A DNA stretch of 64,000 bases from Epiperipatus broadwayi (taxonomy: Eukaryota; Onychophora; Udeonychophora; Euonychophora; Peripatidae): NCBI GenBank assembly GCA_028023455.1, contig JAQFVV010000056.1, positions 5,605,717-5,669,716 on the forward strand. The letters are read 5' to 3'. The notes below the pieces were generated by a model. It was not told the DNA's origin and did not search any database. It saw nothing but the letters and a program-made list of their open reading frames with translations. Made by a program: the position numbers and the translations under genes. Shown here in pieces: positions 35,556-47,249 of this stretch (its first letter is position 1; every line of letters begins with the position of its first letter).

Positions 35556-35791
35556 GCATATATATATATATATAAACATTACAAGCATAAAACTAAACTA
35601 GTCAATATAAAATCAAAACTACCCCAAATCCAAAATTAAACCAGACCAGCATAAAAATAATATTAAAACACAACCTAATGTTTCACTGCTACAAGCAGAC
35701 TTCTCAAGTGTAAAGAACTACAAAAACTACACAATATATATAATATTAAAAACTACCCACAAATCCATTCATTTCCCATCGACTCTTAATA
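35556..35791 (-). mobile_element. Penelope-like element 3' end, inverted copy
   Basis: The reverse complement of this stretch matches 36864-37048. It holds the last ~17 codons of the GIY-YIG ORF, ending at the stop at ~35746, and the 3' UTR, including the complement of gagaagtctgcttgtagcag. Its 3' end points left into a (TA)n tract. It stops at the TTAA of piggyBac-like copy 4. Confidence 0.75.
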
Positions 35792-36567
35792 TTAATCTTT
35801 AAACTGCCTGACTCGTAAAAAAATGAGTAGATTTGATGTCACTTTTAATCGGCTACTTTTTATCCTATGTATATATATTATACATCATTCGAAAGAAAAT
35901 CAAAAGTTTTGTAAGATGGTGCCCTCTTCAGAATTATTTTACAAGTAAAAAATCAATAAAAATGACCATATATGTCAAACAAAACCAAAGCAACCTCACC
36001 ACCTTTTCTTGAATCTTATTGGCTGTCCAACTTCTGTCAAAAAGGAAAATGGCTGCCAAAAAGTAAAAAGTTACGTTCGTTTTGATTTTTATTACGAAAA
36101 TGATAAACGAATGTTTACATTTTAAACAATATTTGAATTGAATTACAAATTATTATTGATAAAATAATACTAAAAATCAAATTATTTTAGAAAAATAGTT
36201 AAGATATTACCAATAATTATTTATTTATTGCTACATATTTATCATAACGTTAAACTGAAAAAAAAAAAGATCGCGTTTGATTGCGTCAGCAATCTTTTTG
36301 GTTGGTCAAATAGTGGTTACTTTTATTTCACCACAATTGAATATTTTTTAAATTATAAATCAAATTTTATTTTTGAAAAGACTTTCGTTTACTTTCATAA
36401 TCTGAAAAATTAGTAATATACTTTTTACAAATGAAACTAACGTATTTATATTATTAAAAGTGAATCTATTTTAACAATAGATTTTGTTAAAGTTGTGAGT
36501 TGGCCAATTAAAAGTTTTGATTTTTAACTCATTCGGCCAATTAAATAATCATCGTTGAAAGGGTTAA
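35792..36567 (-). mobile_element. piggyBac-like non-autonomous element, copy 4
   Basis: A 776-bp element with TTAA on both borders (35792-35795 and 36564-36567). On the minus strand it starts TTAACCCTTTCAACG and ends with the complement of TTAATCTTTAAACTGCC. It is highly similar to copy 1 (2655-3408), inverted. It is the best-preserved pair of ends in the window and sits between two oppositely facing Penelope-like ends. Confidence 0.75.
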
Positions 36568-37046
36568 AAGAAAAAAAAAAGAAGTAGTATATTTTATCCC
36601 TTGTTTATTTTGTAAGAAGGTTTACATAGGTCAGAGTAGTTTGAGTTTAAATGAAAGAATAAAGGTTCATAAAAGTAGAGTTAAAAATAGATATCTTAGT
36701 TCTGTTTTGTATGTCCATGAAAAAGATACAGGCCACACTATTGATTTTGATGAAGCTAAGGTTGTCTTCTTTGAGAGAAATGAAAGCAAAAAAAGAATTA
36801 AAGAGTCTTTATTATTGAAAATTTATTATTCTGAAGCAATTAACTTATTTAAGAGTTCTTTTAATATTAAGGGTGGATGGGAAGTGAATGGATTTGTGGG
36901 TAGTTTTTAATATTATATATATTGTATAGTTTTTGTAGTTCTTTTTCACTTGAGAAGTCTGCTTGTAGCAGTGAAACCTTAGGTTATGTTTTAATATTAT
37001 TTTTATGCTGGTCTGGTTTAATTTTGGATTTGGGGTAGTTTTGATT

Positions 37047-37048
<2 letters not shown>
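36568..37048 (+). mobile_element. Penelope-like element 3' end, direct copy
   Basis: A 5'-truncated Penelope-like element beginning right at the TTAA border of piggyBac-like copy 4. It contains the C-terminal GIY-YIG-type endonuclease coding region (to 36910) and a 3' UTR with gagaagtctgcttgtagcag. It ends in a long (TA)n microsatellite. 5' truncation and head-to-head partners are usual for this class. Confidence 0.75.
36569..36910 (+). pseudogene. Penelope-like GIY-YIG endonuclease domain, 5'-truncated
   Basis: An open frame of ~113 codons, with no start Met of its own, enters from the truncated 5' side. It reads VVYFIPC..C.KVYIGQ (the GIY-YIG-equivalent strand pair), then LNERIKVHKSRV with the conserved Arg and His, then VH..DTGH.IDFDEAKVV, and FFERNESKKRIKESLLL with a Glu where the family's catalytic Glu lies. 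This is the C-terminal endonuclease module fused to Penelope-type RTs, which nicks the target for priming. The RT part is absent, so the fragment cannot work alone. Family assignment rests on this motif order. Confidence 0.8.

Positions 37049-37101
<53 letters not shown>
37049..37101. repeat. (TA)n microsatellite, ~53 bp
   Basis: Uninterrupted TA dinucleotides directly after the Penelope-like 3' end. Confidence 0.95.
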
Positions 37102-37102
<1 letters not shown>

Positions 37103-38437
37103 TTTCCTAATGAAAACAAATTTGCTAATTGCTATGGCAAAGATCACATGTGTCTGTATCTTTATTATTAGATATCTTTTCTACATATCAATCCATACAA
37201 CTTTTAAAACATTTATAATCTATAATCTGTTATTCTCCTCAAAAACTTATTGCAATTCCCATCATCAAGCTTTTATATCAATTCCTTTATTTCCTTTCTC
37301 TCTTCAAATTCTATTCTGATACATACATCATAATTCCTCTAATTTCATAGTTATACTTTATAAATTTTTTTTTGATAATCTTTCCTCACATTTCAAGATT
37401 GAAGTGTTTTCAATCTCATTATTCCAACTTATTTTTCTCATTTTCCATATCCACATCTCTAAAATGTCTAAATCATTTACTTTCCCTAATTGATGTAGTA
37501 TCTTCATATAAGATAACACATCAAACAACATACTTTACAAGTCTCATTCATAGTTTTAACATTTAGGAATCACTTCATAATATTCTAACTTTATTAAAGA
37601 CCTATTTACCATTATATTTATCATCAGCTAACTAATTTCAATAAAAAGAATTAATTTATTATATAAATTTCTGTCCAACTACATCTCTTAAACTTTTATA
37701 CTCTCCATCATTCTATCTATTTTTTGCAATTAATTTAAATTATTAAACAATAAAAAGAAAAGCAGGTTCTCTGTCAACATATCTTTCTACATTTATTGTT
37801 CTTTTTTTTTAAAAAAAAAAAGATCATTTAATACTTTCTGATTCATATATAAGTTTCCAAATTATGAATAAAATTAAAACAGTTTTAACTCTTTGCCAGC
37901 ACATAAGCAGGTCCTATTCGGCAATTGTCACTATGATATTGCATTATGATTTAATAGTAATGAATCTATAATTTAATTATTGTTCTTAGTTCACTGCATA
38001 ATTTGATGAAGATTTTTTACACTAGTTAGTAAAGTTTTTTTTGTTTAAAGATATTTTTAATAACAAATATAAAATATATTTCAGTATTTATGGAATATTG
38101 TAATAAACTTTGATGTGCATATCATAATAATTCACAGATTAGTTAGATAAAAAATCAATCATGATACACAAAAGGGTGAAATGTAAGATTACAACAATTT
38201 TCATAAAAAGTCTTAATCAAATCAACTCTCAGATTAAAATAAGTTGATTAAATTACAATTATAATAGCCTGAAAATAAATAAAGGCTATTGAATATGCTG
38301 CACTTAGATTATATGTAATAATATTTTAAATTAGAGTAATAAACACTAATGTGTATACCATAATACTTCACAAACCAGATTTACTGTAATCATTTTAAAT
38401 CAATTATTTTATATAGCGCAATGTTTTTTACAAACTC

Positions 38438-38484
38438 TAATATTTTAAACAGCATTAAACAGTTTAATGCTGTTTAAAATATTA
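38438..38484. repeat. Perfect 47-nt palindrome
   Basis: taatattttaaacagcatta-type arms are exact reverse complements around one central base (38461). It has essentially no loop, so it would extrude as a cruciform. It is not part of any recognised element. Confidence 0.85.
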
Positions 38485-38970
38485 CAGTATTATAATCATT
38501 TTAAAAAACTCCTACCATATTAATGCTAATTTATTTGTTAGACAAAATAAGTCTACCTTTATTTTTCATAAAGATAATAAAATAATTACGGAAACATGCA
38601 TCAGTTTATTATAATATACCATAAATATATTTCTCAGCACTGCATATTCAATAGCTGTTGCTTATTTACAGGTTTGCTAAAATTATTGGAATTTAAATCT
38701 TACTTATTATTTGAAACCGTGAGCTAATTTGATTAAGACTTTATGAAGATCATTCCAAAAAAAAAAATTTCAACCCTTCAAATATCAAAGATTGATTTAT
38801 TATTATATAATAGCAGAAAAGTTAGATTAAGATAGATCATTTTTTGTAGTTCCAAAAAAAAAAAAAAAATTAGCATTGAAATGAGAGGGAGTCATTTACA
38901 AGTTTGTTAATTTTAGTAAATATGACTTGTGTATTCTTATGGCAGAGCTTATTCCCTGTATGGATTTGTG

Positions 38971-39090
38971 TAAACGGTAAAGTGTCAGATTCTGGAGCAT
39001 AAGATTAATGGATTGATTCCAATTGTGGCACACCCAGTGCTTGAAGTTCGTATAAAGTCTCAAGTGATAAAGTCATTTATTTAATTATTT
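38971..39090 (+). repeat. Possible tRNA-derived SINE fragment
   Basis: An A-box-like segment (acggtaaagtgtcaga) is followed ~25 nt later by a B-box-like ggattgattcc (39010-39020; consensus GGTTCGANTCC). It is slightly GC-richer than its flanks and has an AT-rich end. No second copy in the window confirms it. Confidence 0.3.
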
Positions 39091-39704
39091 TTTATTTACC
39101 AGAGCTTATTATGGTACTTCCAAAACAATATTATATATTCTCTATGCTACAAATTTAATAACCGTTGCATATTTACATGTATATTTATACATTCTATTTT
39201 TATAATTACTGATATTTTTTTGAAGCATTGAATATGTACAAGATAAAAAATTACTATTACTATTATTATTTAAACTTTAATGTAATAAGCCCAAATAAAG
39301 TATTATTTAGAATATTCATTGTTTTATTAGTTTTGAAAACCTTTTAAATAATTAGCTAAAACTAATTTAATTTTATTGAAGATTACACTCATAAAAATTG
39401 GTCATGTATTTTAAGTGTCAATTTAGTTGTTTAATCTTCTATGTAAAGATTAAAAAGCTCACTGAAAGACTCTTGACTACTTCTGGAGCCGATCAGCAGA
39501 TATTTGATGATGAGCAGATTTTCTTCATTATTTGCACTCTAGTTAAAAAAACAAATAATTAGGTATATATTTATTAATAAATTAATAGATTGGCTCAATG
39601 AAAAAAAATTCCATATATTGTTAGATATCCTTTGCAATCTCAAACAACTTCCAACATACACCACAATTTAAACCTTAGGGCATGAACATAATAAGTGACT
39701 GCCA

Positions 39705-41195
39705 CCATCATTATCATCGTCAAAGATAAAATCCACTTCAGAATGAAAGTCACTCCAAGTTCATCTAATTTCTAGCCTCTCTTTTCCATATCATCCCTTC
39801 ACACATTATTTCATTCAGCCCATCTCACATGTGGTCTCTTTCTGGATCTTTTAAATGTCTCGGAATACAGTTTAAGATTTCAATTGTCTATCTATTATCA
39901 TCTCTTCTAAAAATAAGTCTAGAACAAATTCGCTTCAGTCTTTTAATGATAACAGTAATATCTGTTTGTTATCTTAACCACATACTGTATTTTTGATCTC
40001 TTCTTGTTACTCTTAACATACATCTCTCCATATTTATTTGAATGGTCTGAAGTCTCTGTATTGCTCTTCTATTAAGCATCCAAGTCTCAGAACCATAAAG
40101 TAATAATTTCTAAAACACATTACTAAAAATCTTCCTTTTCAAACACAAAAACATATTTCCTTTTAATATTGTTATTTCCACCAAAAACACTCCAACCAAG
40201 TTTAATTCTGATTAATTTCATCCATTTTGTTTCCATTTGCAGTAATAATCTGACCAAGATATTTGTAGTTGTTAACTTCTTCTAATTCATCATTATCAAT
40301 CTTTATTATCATCCTTTGAGAAAATATGTTGAACATTACTTTAGTCTTTTTAATGTTTATCTTTAGTTCTATTTTCTTACTTTCATCTGATAACTCTTGC
40401 AACATTTCTGAAATTCTGAAGCATTATTTGCAAAATCTAAATGACTTAAATAATTTCTATTTACTTTTATTCTTTTAGCTTCCCATTTTAAGCCACAAAA
40501 TATTTTTAGCAGCACTGCTGTAAAATGTTTTGGAGATATGGAGTCACCCTGTCTTATACCCTTATCAATGTTAACCTTCCAAGTATCATTATGCATTTTA
40601 TAAATATTCTTCAGAATATGACAATACTCTGGGTGTAAAGCTTAATGATTCAATGCTTTAATTACTGAGGAAATGCTTATAGAATCAAATGGTTTTCATA
40701 TTCTACAAATTCTAAGCATAATGACAACTCATATTCATTGGTCCTTTCTATAACGTCTCTCAATATTTGGATATAATCCTCTGTACAAAAACAAATTTTA
40801 AATTCAGCTTGTTCTTTTGGTTGGTTGAAATCCAAGGTTCTCTGTAGATGAGTTGTAATCAAGTTAGTAAAATTTGTTATATAAAACTGATAAAAGACTG
40901 ATAGGTCTGTAATTTCTAATATCTTCTTTATCACCTTTTATAAATATTAATATTAATCATGCATCCTTCCAATCATCTGATACATCTTTGCCATTTAGAC
41001 ATTTGAGATATTATTTTGCCATTTTTTTTATTTCTTCACCTGCTTCTTTTAAGATATTACCTGGAGCTTTCCCTTCTTCATAAATTTAATTGCATGTCTC
41101 ACTTCTTCATTTAAAATCCTGGGCAATTCAGAAGATATAATAATTGTAGAAAGTGCTTGATTTTTATACTATATAATTCTTGATAGAACTCTTCT
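39705..41195 (-). mobile_element. RTE-type LINE copy C (3' half, decayed)
   Basis: Collinear with 23749-25330 of the intact element, starting at a degenerate CAT-rich 3' tail near 39713. Open fragments remain at 40202-40405, 40369-40596 and 40677-40934 (minus), covering RT palm and thumb blocks. The RQGDSISP block survives (GIRQGDSISPKHF), but the FADD active-site segment is deleted (HLDFANNASE). It is a dead 5'-truncated copy. Confidence 0.9.
40202..40934 (-). pseudogene. RT fragments of LINE copy C
   Basis: Three open pieces in different frames correspond to residues ~577-815 of the intact RTE protein. They retain TTHLQRTLDF, RQGDSISPK and YLGQII. The catalytic Asp pair of the RT is missing because of a deletion inside the HLDFADD segment. 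Frameshifts separate the pieces. Confidence 0.85.
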
Positions 41196-41457
41196 ATCTA
41201 TATTTTTATATATTAATTTAAGGTGACAACCCCTTATGAAGGATGAATATATGCGGGAAAGCATGAATGGCATTAAAAAATATTTCCTATACCTAAAATA
41301 CATTTTTAAAAATCTCTATAAATAGCTAACCTTGGCAAAGAAGCCATGATTTAGTGATGAATCAATATCCAAAAATATGTTGTATAGAGTTTTAATAAAA
41401 TGAAAAGTAAATGCATTTTTTCTTTTATTAAAATGAAATAATTATACACGTCTTCTT

Positions 41458-41648
41458 ATGATCATTATTTTCAACCATTATTGATTAATTAAAGGATAAA
41501 AATCTTTTTAACTTTAATCAGATTTCTCTAATGAATAGCATCTTTTCTCTGCATCATACCAGGAAACTTCCTCATTTCATCCATCCATGTCACATGTGGT
41601 CTTTTTTTAGGTTTTTTATAATCTCTTGAAATTCAGTTTAAACTTCGC
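41458..41648 (-). mobile_element. RTE-type LINE copy D (3' end only)
   Basis: About 190 bp matches the last part of the RTE ORF (tttcatccatcca, cacatgtggtcttttt, tctcttgaaat). It lies 260 bp from copy C in the same orientation. It is a very short, diverged 3' fragment. Confidence 0.8.
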
Positions 41649-41749
41649 CTACAAATGTAGAATATATATCACAAAAAACTCAAATATAAAAAAATAATTA
41701 AAAAATACAAAAAACAAAACAAAACAACAACAAACAAACAATAAAAATG

Positions 41750-41885
41750 AAATGATTTATTGCACGGGAGTTCATAAAAAATCTGAGCACCAGAAGTAAC
41801 AGAATTGGATCACCATCCATGGATTTGAGCTACAGAGTCCACCGCCACTCTATCACTGCATCAAACCATGAAGAGCATTTAACAG
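41750..41885 (-). repeat. Possible tRNA-like SINE head
   Basis: On the minus strand, tgatagagtggcggtgg resembles an A box and ggatggtgatccaatt a B box, ~35 nt apart. The patch is GC-richer than the surroundings. It is too diverged for a tRNA gene, and no other copy supports it as a SINE. Confidence 0.3.
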
Positions 41886-41889
41886 TAAA

Positions 41890-43479
41890 AACGAAAAAAA
41901 GAAATTATTTTGACAGAAATAAATTCACTTACGTGACATTTTTAAAATTATTGTTATTTTTACCTAAACTGATCAAAATTAACATTTTTATAATTTTTAT
42001 TTATTTAATTTTAACGAATAGTTAAACACTTTTGAACAATATCTGACGTTCTCTCCCCCCCCCCCTCTTTTATCTATGCAAACTTCGTATATCTGCAAAA
42101 ACGTTATTATAAAGATAATAGAATTGTATAATTATATATACAATATACATACATATATAAAAATACATGCATACAAACAAAAAATAGCATAAAGTCACTA
42201 AAGCAAATTTGTCTCCAAATACTAAACTATTCAATTGCAACAGCATTAAGTAAATCACCTGGACCCTTTTAATCAAAGTTTATTTTGAATAGCCACTTCC
42301 TTAGCTAGAGGCTAGGGACATTATCGATAAACAATAGACACTTTTAATTTCCCCAGGTAGAAAATTCTTTTTTTTTTTTTTCAGGACATTAAAAATTCAC
42401 TGAAATGAAAATTAATGTTAAGCCAATTAATTTTATATAGCATCTTAATTACTTGAAATACTTCAAACATTACCACGTATAAGATTGATGTATATGCTTA
42501 TAGGGAAACGTGAACAAATGTATCCACATAGCATATATGTAATCAATTTATGTTTATCCAACATTAACACACACATACCACTAGCAATCACTGATAAAAG
42601 GAAATAGTGTTACCAATACTAGAAAAAAAAAATAGTAAGGCAGACAACAAAAGTTAAAGATAAGTTTTGCAATGACAAACCGGACAATAAACCACAGATA
42701 AGCTCAAAAATATCACATATTGCTATTTTAGTTTATTTGACAAATTATGATGCTGTATGTTAGGCTTTTTTTTTTGTAGCAAGTTTTTCTTTATGATAAA
42801 TTATAACACTTTGTCTAAGTGTAGCTTTCTATAATATTTTATTCTCTACTACATTTTCCAAATAAATGCTATCATTATTACATATCAATAGAATGTATTT
42901 GAGATAAAGATAAACTATTTCTTTCACAAAAATTACACTAAAATTCACCATAAAATATTTTTTGGAAACTGTCATTATTCATCAAGTTTACATGCTCAAT
43001 ACAATTGACCCATGATCTTTTTAACTTCAAAATGAATATCAATCAATCCAGAACATTGAAGAACAACATATAAATGGATCTTATAGTCTTGTCATCAAAT
43101 AAAAATTTTATGGCACTTTTTAAGAATACATTGATAGAAAATCCATGGCTTACTTTCATATAATAAAATTAACAGAATAATAGTTTTATATTCAAATAAA
43201 TTAATTTGTTTCAGAAGGATGTACATTATATCACCTGTTTATTGTAGCTTACATTGGAATACATGTATTCATGGTGAACCTGCTCCCTGCCCAATAAATA
43301 GTAAAGTTGTCCTCCATAACAAACATTTGAAAAGTATAAAAATAAATATGTATAAAATTAATTGCTGCTTTTCTTATACTGAACTACTTTAATGAAAACT
43401 AAAATAAAACAGAAAATAAAAATTTAAACAAAAATCTTAGAAAATTCTCAAAAGTTGATTTGGCTATATTATATGTAGA
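41890..43479. other. AT-rich spacer, nothing recognised
   Basis: Contains a 13-nt poly-C-type run near 42054-42066. Otherwise no recognisable feature. Confidence 0.55.
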
Positions 43480-44330
43480 ATTTCTGCTTAACTATTTGAA
43501 ATTAATTTTTTATTTAAGGTATATCCTAGGTTTGTTTTTTAACTCACAGTGAAAATTGAAATCAGTCTTCTAAATACAAAAAAAAAAATTTTTGCTAATA
43601 AAAACTCACATTACATTAATTTTCTTATTTGAAATTTTTTTTTCATAATGTTAATCAGTTTTTCAGAAAGGCATTGCGATGTCTTACACATATGCATCTT
43701 ATACCAACCAATTGTGTATGTTGTAGAACTTTTATTTCACACTTTTAAAGCTTTACATTTTAATTTTTTTGTATGTTATATTATGTTTTCAGACTCATAG
43801 TGAGACAATCTTTTAAAATCAAAAGCAAACTTATGTTTATAATAAAAAAAAAATCACTTTACTTTAGCTTTATTGCTTGAAAATTTTATTTTGATGCCAG
43901 AACTTTTCATAAAGACTATAAATGTTTTGCTCATGATTGTCCTGCATCAACAAACACGTATTTCATAGTATTTTCATAATTTTCCTTTTGAAATTTTTTT
44001 CCTTGATGCATATTTTAAATGTTTTCTGTCTAATTGTAAAAATTAACCTCATTCTTTAAAAAAAAAAAAAAGATTTCTATTAATAAAAATAGTCATTTTA
44101 GTTTTCGTGTTCTTACTAAAAAAAAATTTCATAGTATTACTCAACTTTCTCACACTTTTCAGAAAGACTCTGAAACATCTTGTGGTATCCTTTGTCAATG
44201 AATGGCATTTATTGAAAGATTTTTTTATTGATATTTCATAGCTTTCTTATTTGGAAAATATTTTTTCATGACAAATGATAAGTTCTCTCAGATTTACAGG
44301 CTTAAGGCTAAAATAATTAAAAATATGTAG
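43480..44330 (+). repeat. Diverged tandem-like repeats
   Basis: A motif of the type cttatttgaaaatttttt.catgatg recurs near 43622, 43870, 43980 and 44245. Cttttcagaaagactct-like segments lie between. Spacing is irregular (~110-260 bp), so this is a decayed tandem array or a coincidence of composition. Confidence 0.4.
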
Positions 44331-44990
44331 CACAATAATTAAAAAATAGTAAGAAATACAATACATTTTCACTAGTAAAAGTTCAAATAAAATAACTTAA
44401 GCCTTAAGGAACAAAGATGTCTGTGTTCTAATGATCATTGTACTTACTATTAATTGTGTACTTTACTTACTGTATAAGGTTTTAGTATAATACACTTTAT
44501 TTTACTTAATAACATTCTGGAGTCTGTGTTATATTTCAGTTAAATAAGTTATTCTAAGCTATTATTTTACTAAGTTTATTGCATAAAATGGAAATACAGA
44601 CTCTTATTAGGCAAAGGATGTATCAAAATTGTAGAAACTATAATAACAGGATTAACAAAAGTTTTACTTGAAATGGCAGAAAAAAAAATCAAAATAAAGA
44701 TATTTTATACTTTCACTACAAAAGTTACAAACATAACATTTTAAAGGTAGAAATTGATTTATTAAATAACAATTCATGAAATCATAAACTATTGTGGATC
44801 TTGTTATAAAAATTATCTCAATATACAAGATTGGTTGTTGTGATATTTATTTTGCAGCATTTTTTACTAGCAGATTCTCTAATAATTGAGATTTTTTTGT
44901 GTATTTTTTTTTATTAAATATAAATTACAATTTATTAGATACAATTGAACATGTTTATCTGTTCATAGCTATATTCTTTTTACACTGTTG
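44331..44990. other. AT-rich spacer, nothing recognised
   Basis: Low-complexity AT-rich sequence. No ORF, repeat or RNA was recognised. Confidence 0.55.
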
Positions 44991-45240
44991 CAAGGCAATC
45001 ATTCTGTAGAGCTTGCTGTGGTCTGACACTGGGGGCCATTGTCCTCCTTCACTTCTCTGTGAGTGTGACCCTAGCCAAAGTTTCATGAAAAAGCCAGTCT
45101 GGAGCCAGCAATTTATCTCTGTTTCTGAGCCATTTGAGAAATTTGATATAGATATTGCAGACACTGTGATTGGCATTTTCAAATATACACTTGCATCTGG
45201 ATAGCCAGGTTGCAAAGTTCAGAAAAATGGTGATTCTGAT
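44991..45240. other. GC-richer island, unclassified
   Basis: This stretch stands out by base composition. ORFs overlap on both strands (45013-45204 plus; 44955-45215 and 45049-45306 minus), and none is recognisable. One could be a host exon or a fragment of an unrecognised transposase. No clear splice-site pair was identified. Confidence 0.3.
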
Positions 45241-45689
45241 TTTCGAGAATATTTTACTCTTTATAGCCTTTTGAATGACTAAAATTTCTCTAATATTGAG
45301 TGACATGCTTTCATTAATAAAGGATCTGATAGGCTAATAATTGAGACTTGAATGCTGAAATTGAAAATATTGAGGTTGATAGGACAATAGAGTCAAGGCT
45401 GGAACTGAATACATGAATGGCTATGTTACAAAAATCTTAAACTGGTTCTGTATTTAAGATAATAAAATCATTGAAAAAAAAAATCATAATATTCTAAAAA
45501 TAAAAAATAATCATGGAAAAAATCAGTACAAGATTCATTTTGCTGAAAATGATACTAATAAATATATAGTATCAAGAGCAAATTTTTACTGGTTTAGACT
45601 TTTAAATAAATATCTCACAGACATACTAAAAATATACTTTATCATTCCTTTCCTCAAAAATACATAGCTAAGAATAAAATACAATGGAA

Positions 45690-46620
45690 TTATAATTAAG
45701 CAAGGTATTGGTCTTTCCAAAAATAAAACTTGTTGCAGAAAAAGATAGCTTCATAAGATGTCAAACATTTATATTCCTATAACAAAAAAAAAAACTGATA
45801 GAATGTATATACTATCATGTCATATTTTATATTATATATAAATAATATTATACAAAAATAAACTTCCAAATGCACAAACTGATTTCAGAAAAGTAAAAAA
45901 TTAGACACATCATTATGATGTATGTACTTTATTGATTACAGCAAGATATTTCATTTGTTAAGAAAACCTTATAAAATGGGTATACAAGAACATTTCATTG
46001 TCCTTAAGAAGAATCCCTACATGAGATTAAAAAGTACAGGGTTACAATGATATTGGCTTAATGTTAGGAAAGGAGTTATACAAGGTTGCAAACACTATCC
46101 ATTTGAATTGTATATCAAAAGTATAATAGGTTTATAAAGGCAAATATGGATTAAGAAAAGGGAAAACAAACATTAGCAATCCTAGATATATTGATAATAC
46201 CATGCTTGCATATAAAGCTGGACTCTCATTATGAATTTTATAGAATAGAATGGAAAAATGATGATTAAATTGTAATGATAAAGACAACAGTTTATTTCCA
46301 AATTAATAATGAAAGTATAGAAGTGATTAATAGTTATTGTCTCTTGGAATTATTTATCAATGGCAACAAAAAAATAGATGAGATTATTTATTATAAACTA
46401 TAATGAGATAGAAATCAAATAAAATTATAAAAAAATCATTTAAATATTATCTATTGATTCTTTCATATAACAGTTTGAATCCTAAATTACAATAAAAGGA
46501 GAAGTGCCAATGTGTTTAAAATATGATAAATATTAAAGAAAATTTGATCAGATTAAATCTGAACTTTCACAAATAATTAAGTTAAAATTTTGATCAATTC
46601 ATGAGATAAATTAGTTTCAT
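45690..46620 (+). pseudogene. Ancient RTE-like reverse transcriptase relic
   Basis: Conceptual translation in shifting frames gives successive RT blocks in the right order: LPNAQTDFRK (~45862), DYSKIFHLL (~45931), KGVIQGCKHYPFELYI (~46068), NPRYIDNTMLAY (~46178) and KGEVPMCLKY (~46496). These correspond to PxxQ.GF, DY.KAFD, GVRQGC..SP.LF and the YADD box (here YIDN, inactive). The relic is far older than the other LINE copies and has QGC rather than QGD, so it belongs to another lineage. Stops are dense. Confidence 0.7.
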
Positions 46621-47249
46621 TAAAAATAATGAACAATATTGAAAAAAAAAAAAGATTTCACCATCAAAATAACAGATATATCTGTGATCCTTCTAAAATT
46701 ATAAATTACTTCATTGGTGTAACAATTAGAGTCAATGGCCAGATTCATTGTATTTTTTTGATAGCAAATACTTAAAAAACTTTGAATTATTCTAACAGTT
46801 CTAAATGAAAATTTTTAATATTCACTAAAGTTCTTAAACAAATAAAAAAAAAAAGAAAACAAAATCATTATTCTCATTTTTAATGAAGAGAAAGTACACT
46901 TCTGCATTGAGCCGATAATTTTGATAGGCTCATGTTATATTTTCTGTGTATGTAAATTACGCATATACACATATGTATATTAGGTATAAAATTAGAAATA
47001 AATGCTGTGTGTATAGAAAGTTTTTTTTAAGGGATTATTTATTAGTTTTTTATAGCAGGTTTTTGCTATTATTTATTTTTTTATTATTATTGGGATTTAA
47101 AAAAAACAAAAAACAGAAAGACAAAATGGTAGAATAATTATTTTTTTAATTGGATTGAGAGATTACATCGAATGTGATATTAAAAAAAAAAAAATATTTT
47201 TTTGTTGTTTTTGGAAAACAATTTTTAATTAAATTTTCTAATCTGAAGG
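46621..47249. other. AT-rich spacer, nothing recognised
   Basis: Poly-A runs and AT-rich sequence. The ORF 46946-47137 is low-complexity and not credible. Confidence 0.5.

Larger units (their letters stand above)
37102..39704. other. AT-rich spacer, a palindrome and a possible SINE
   Basis: Mostly featureless AT-rich DNA. It contains the 47-nt palindrome at 38438-38484 and a tRNA-like patch near 38971-39090, both listed separately. No coding region was recognised. Confidence 0.5.

Noticed and set aside
36845-37319. ORFs of 100-104 aa on both strands across the (TA)n tract
   Set aside because: Their length comes from the stop-free TA repeat (poly Tyr-Ile).
38971-39045. Functional tRNA gene
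   Set aside because: Only A/B-box-like motifs are present; no consistent cloverleaf with acceptor pairing could be drawn by eye.
45013-45204. Host exon on the plus strand of the 45-kb GC-rich island
   Set aside because: Open frames exist on both strands, no recognised domain and no splice-site pair; kept only as an unclassified island.
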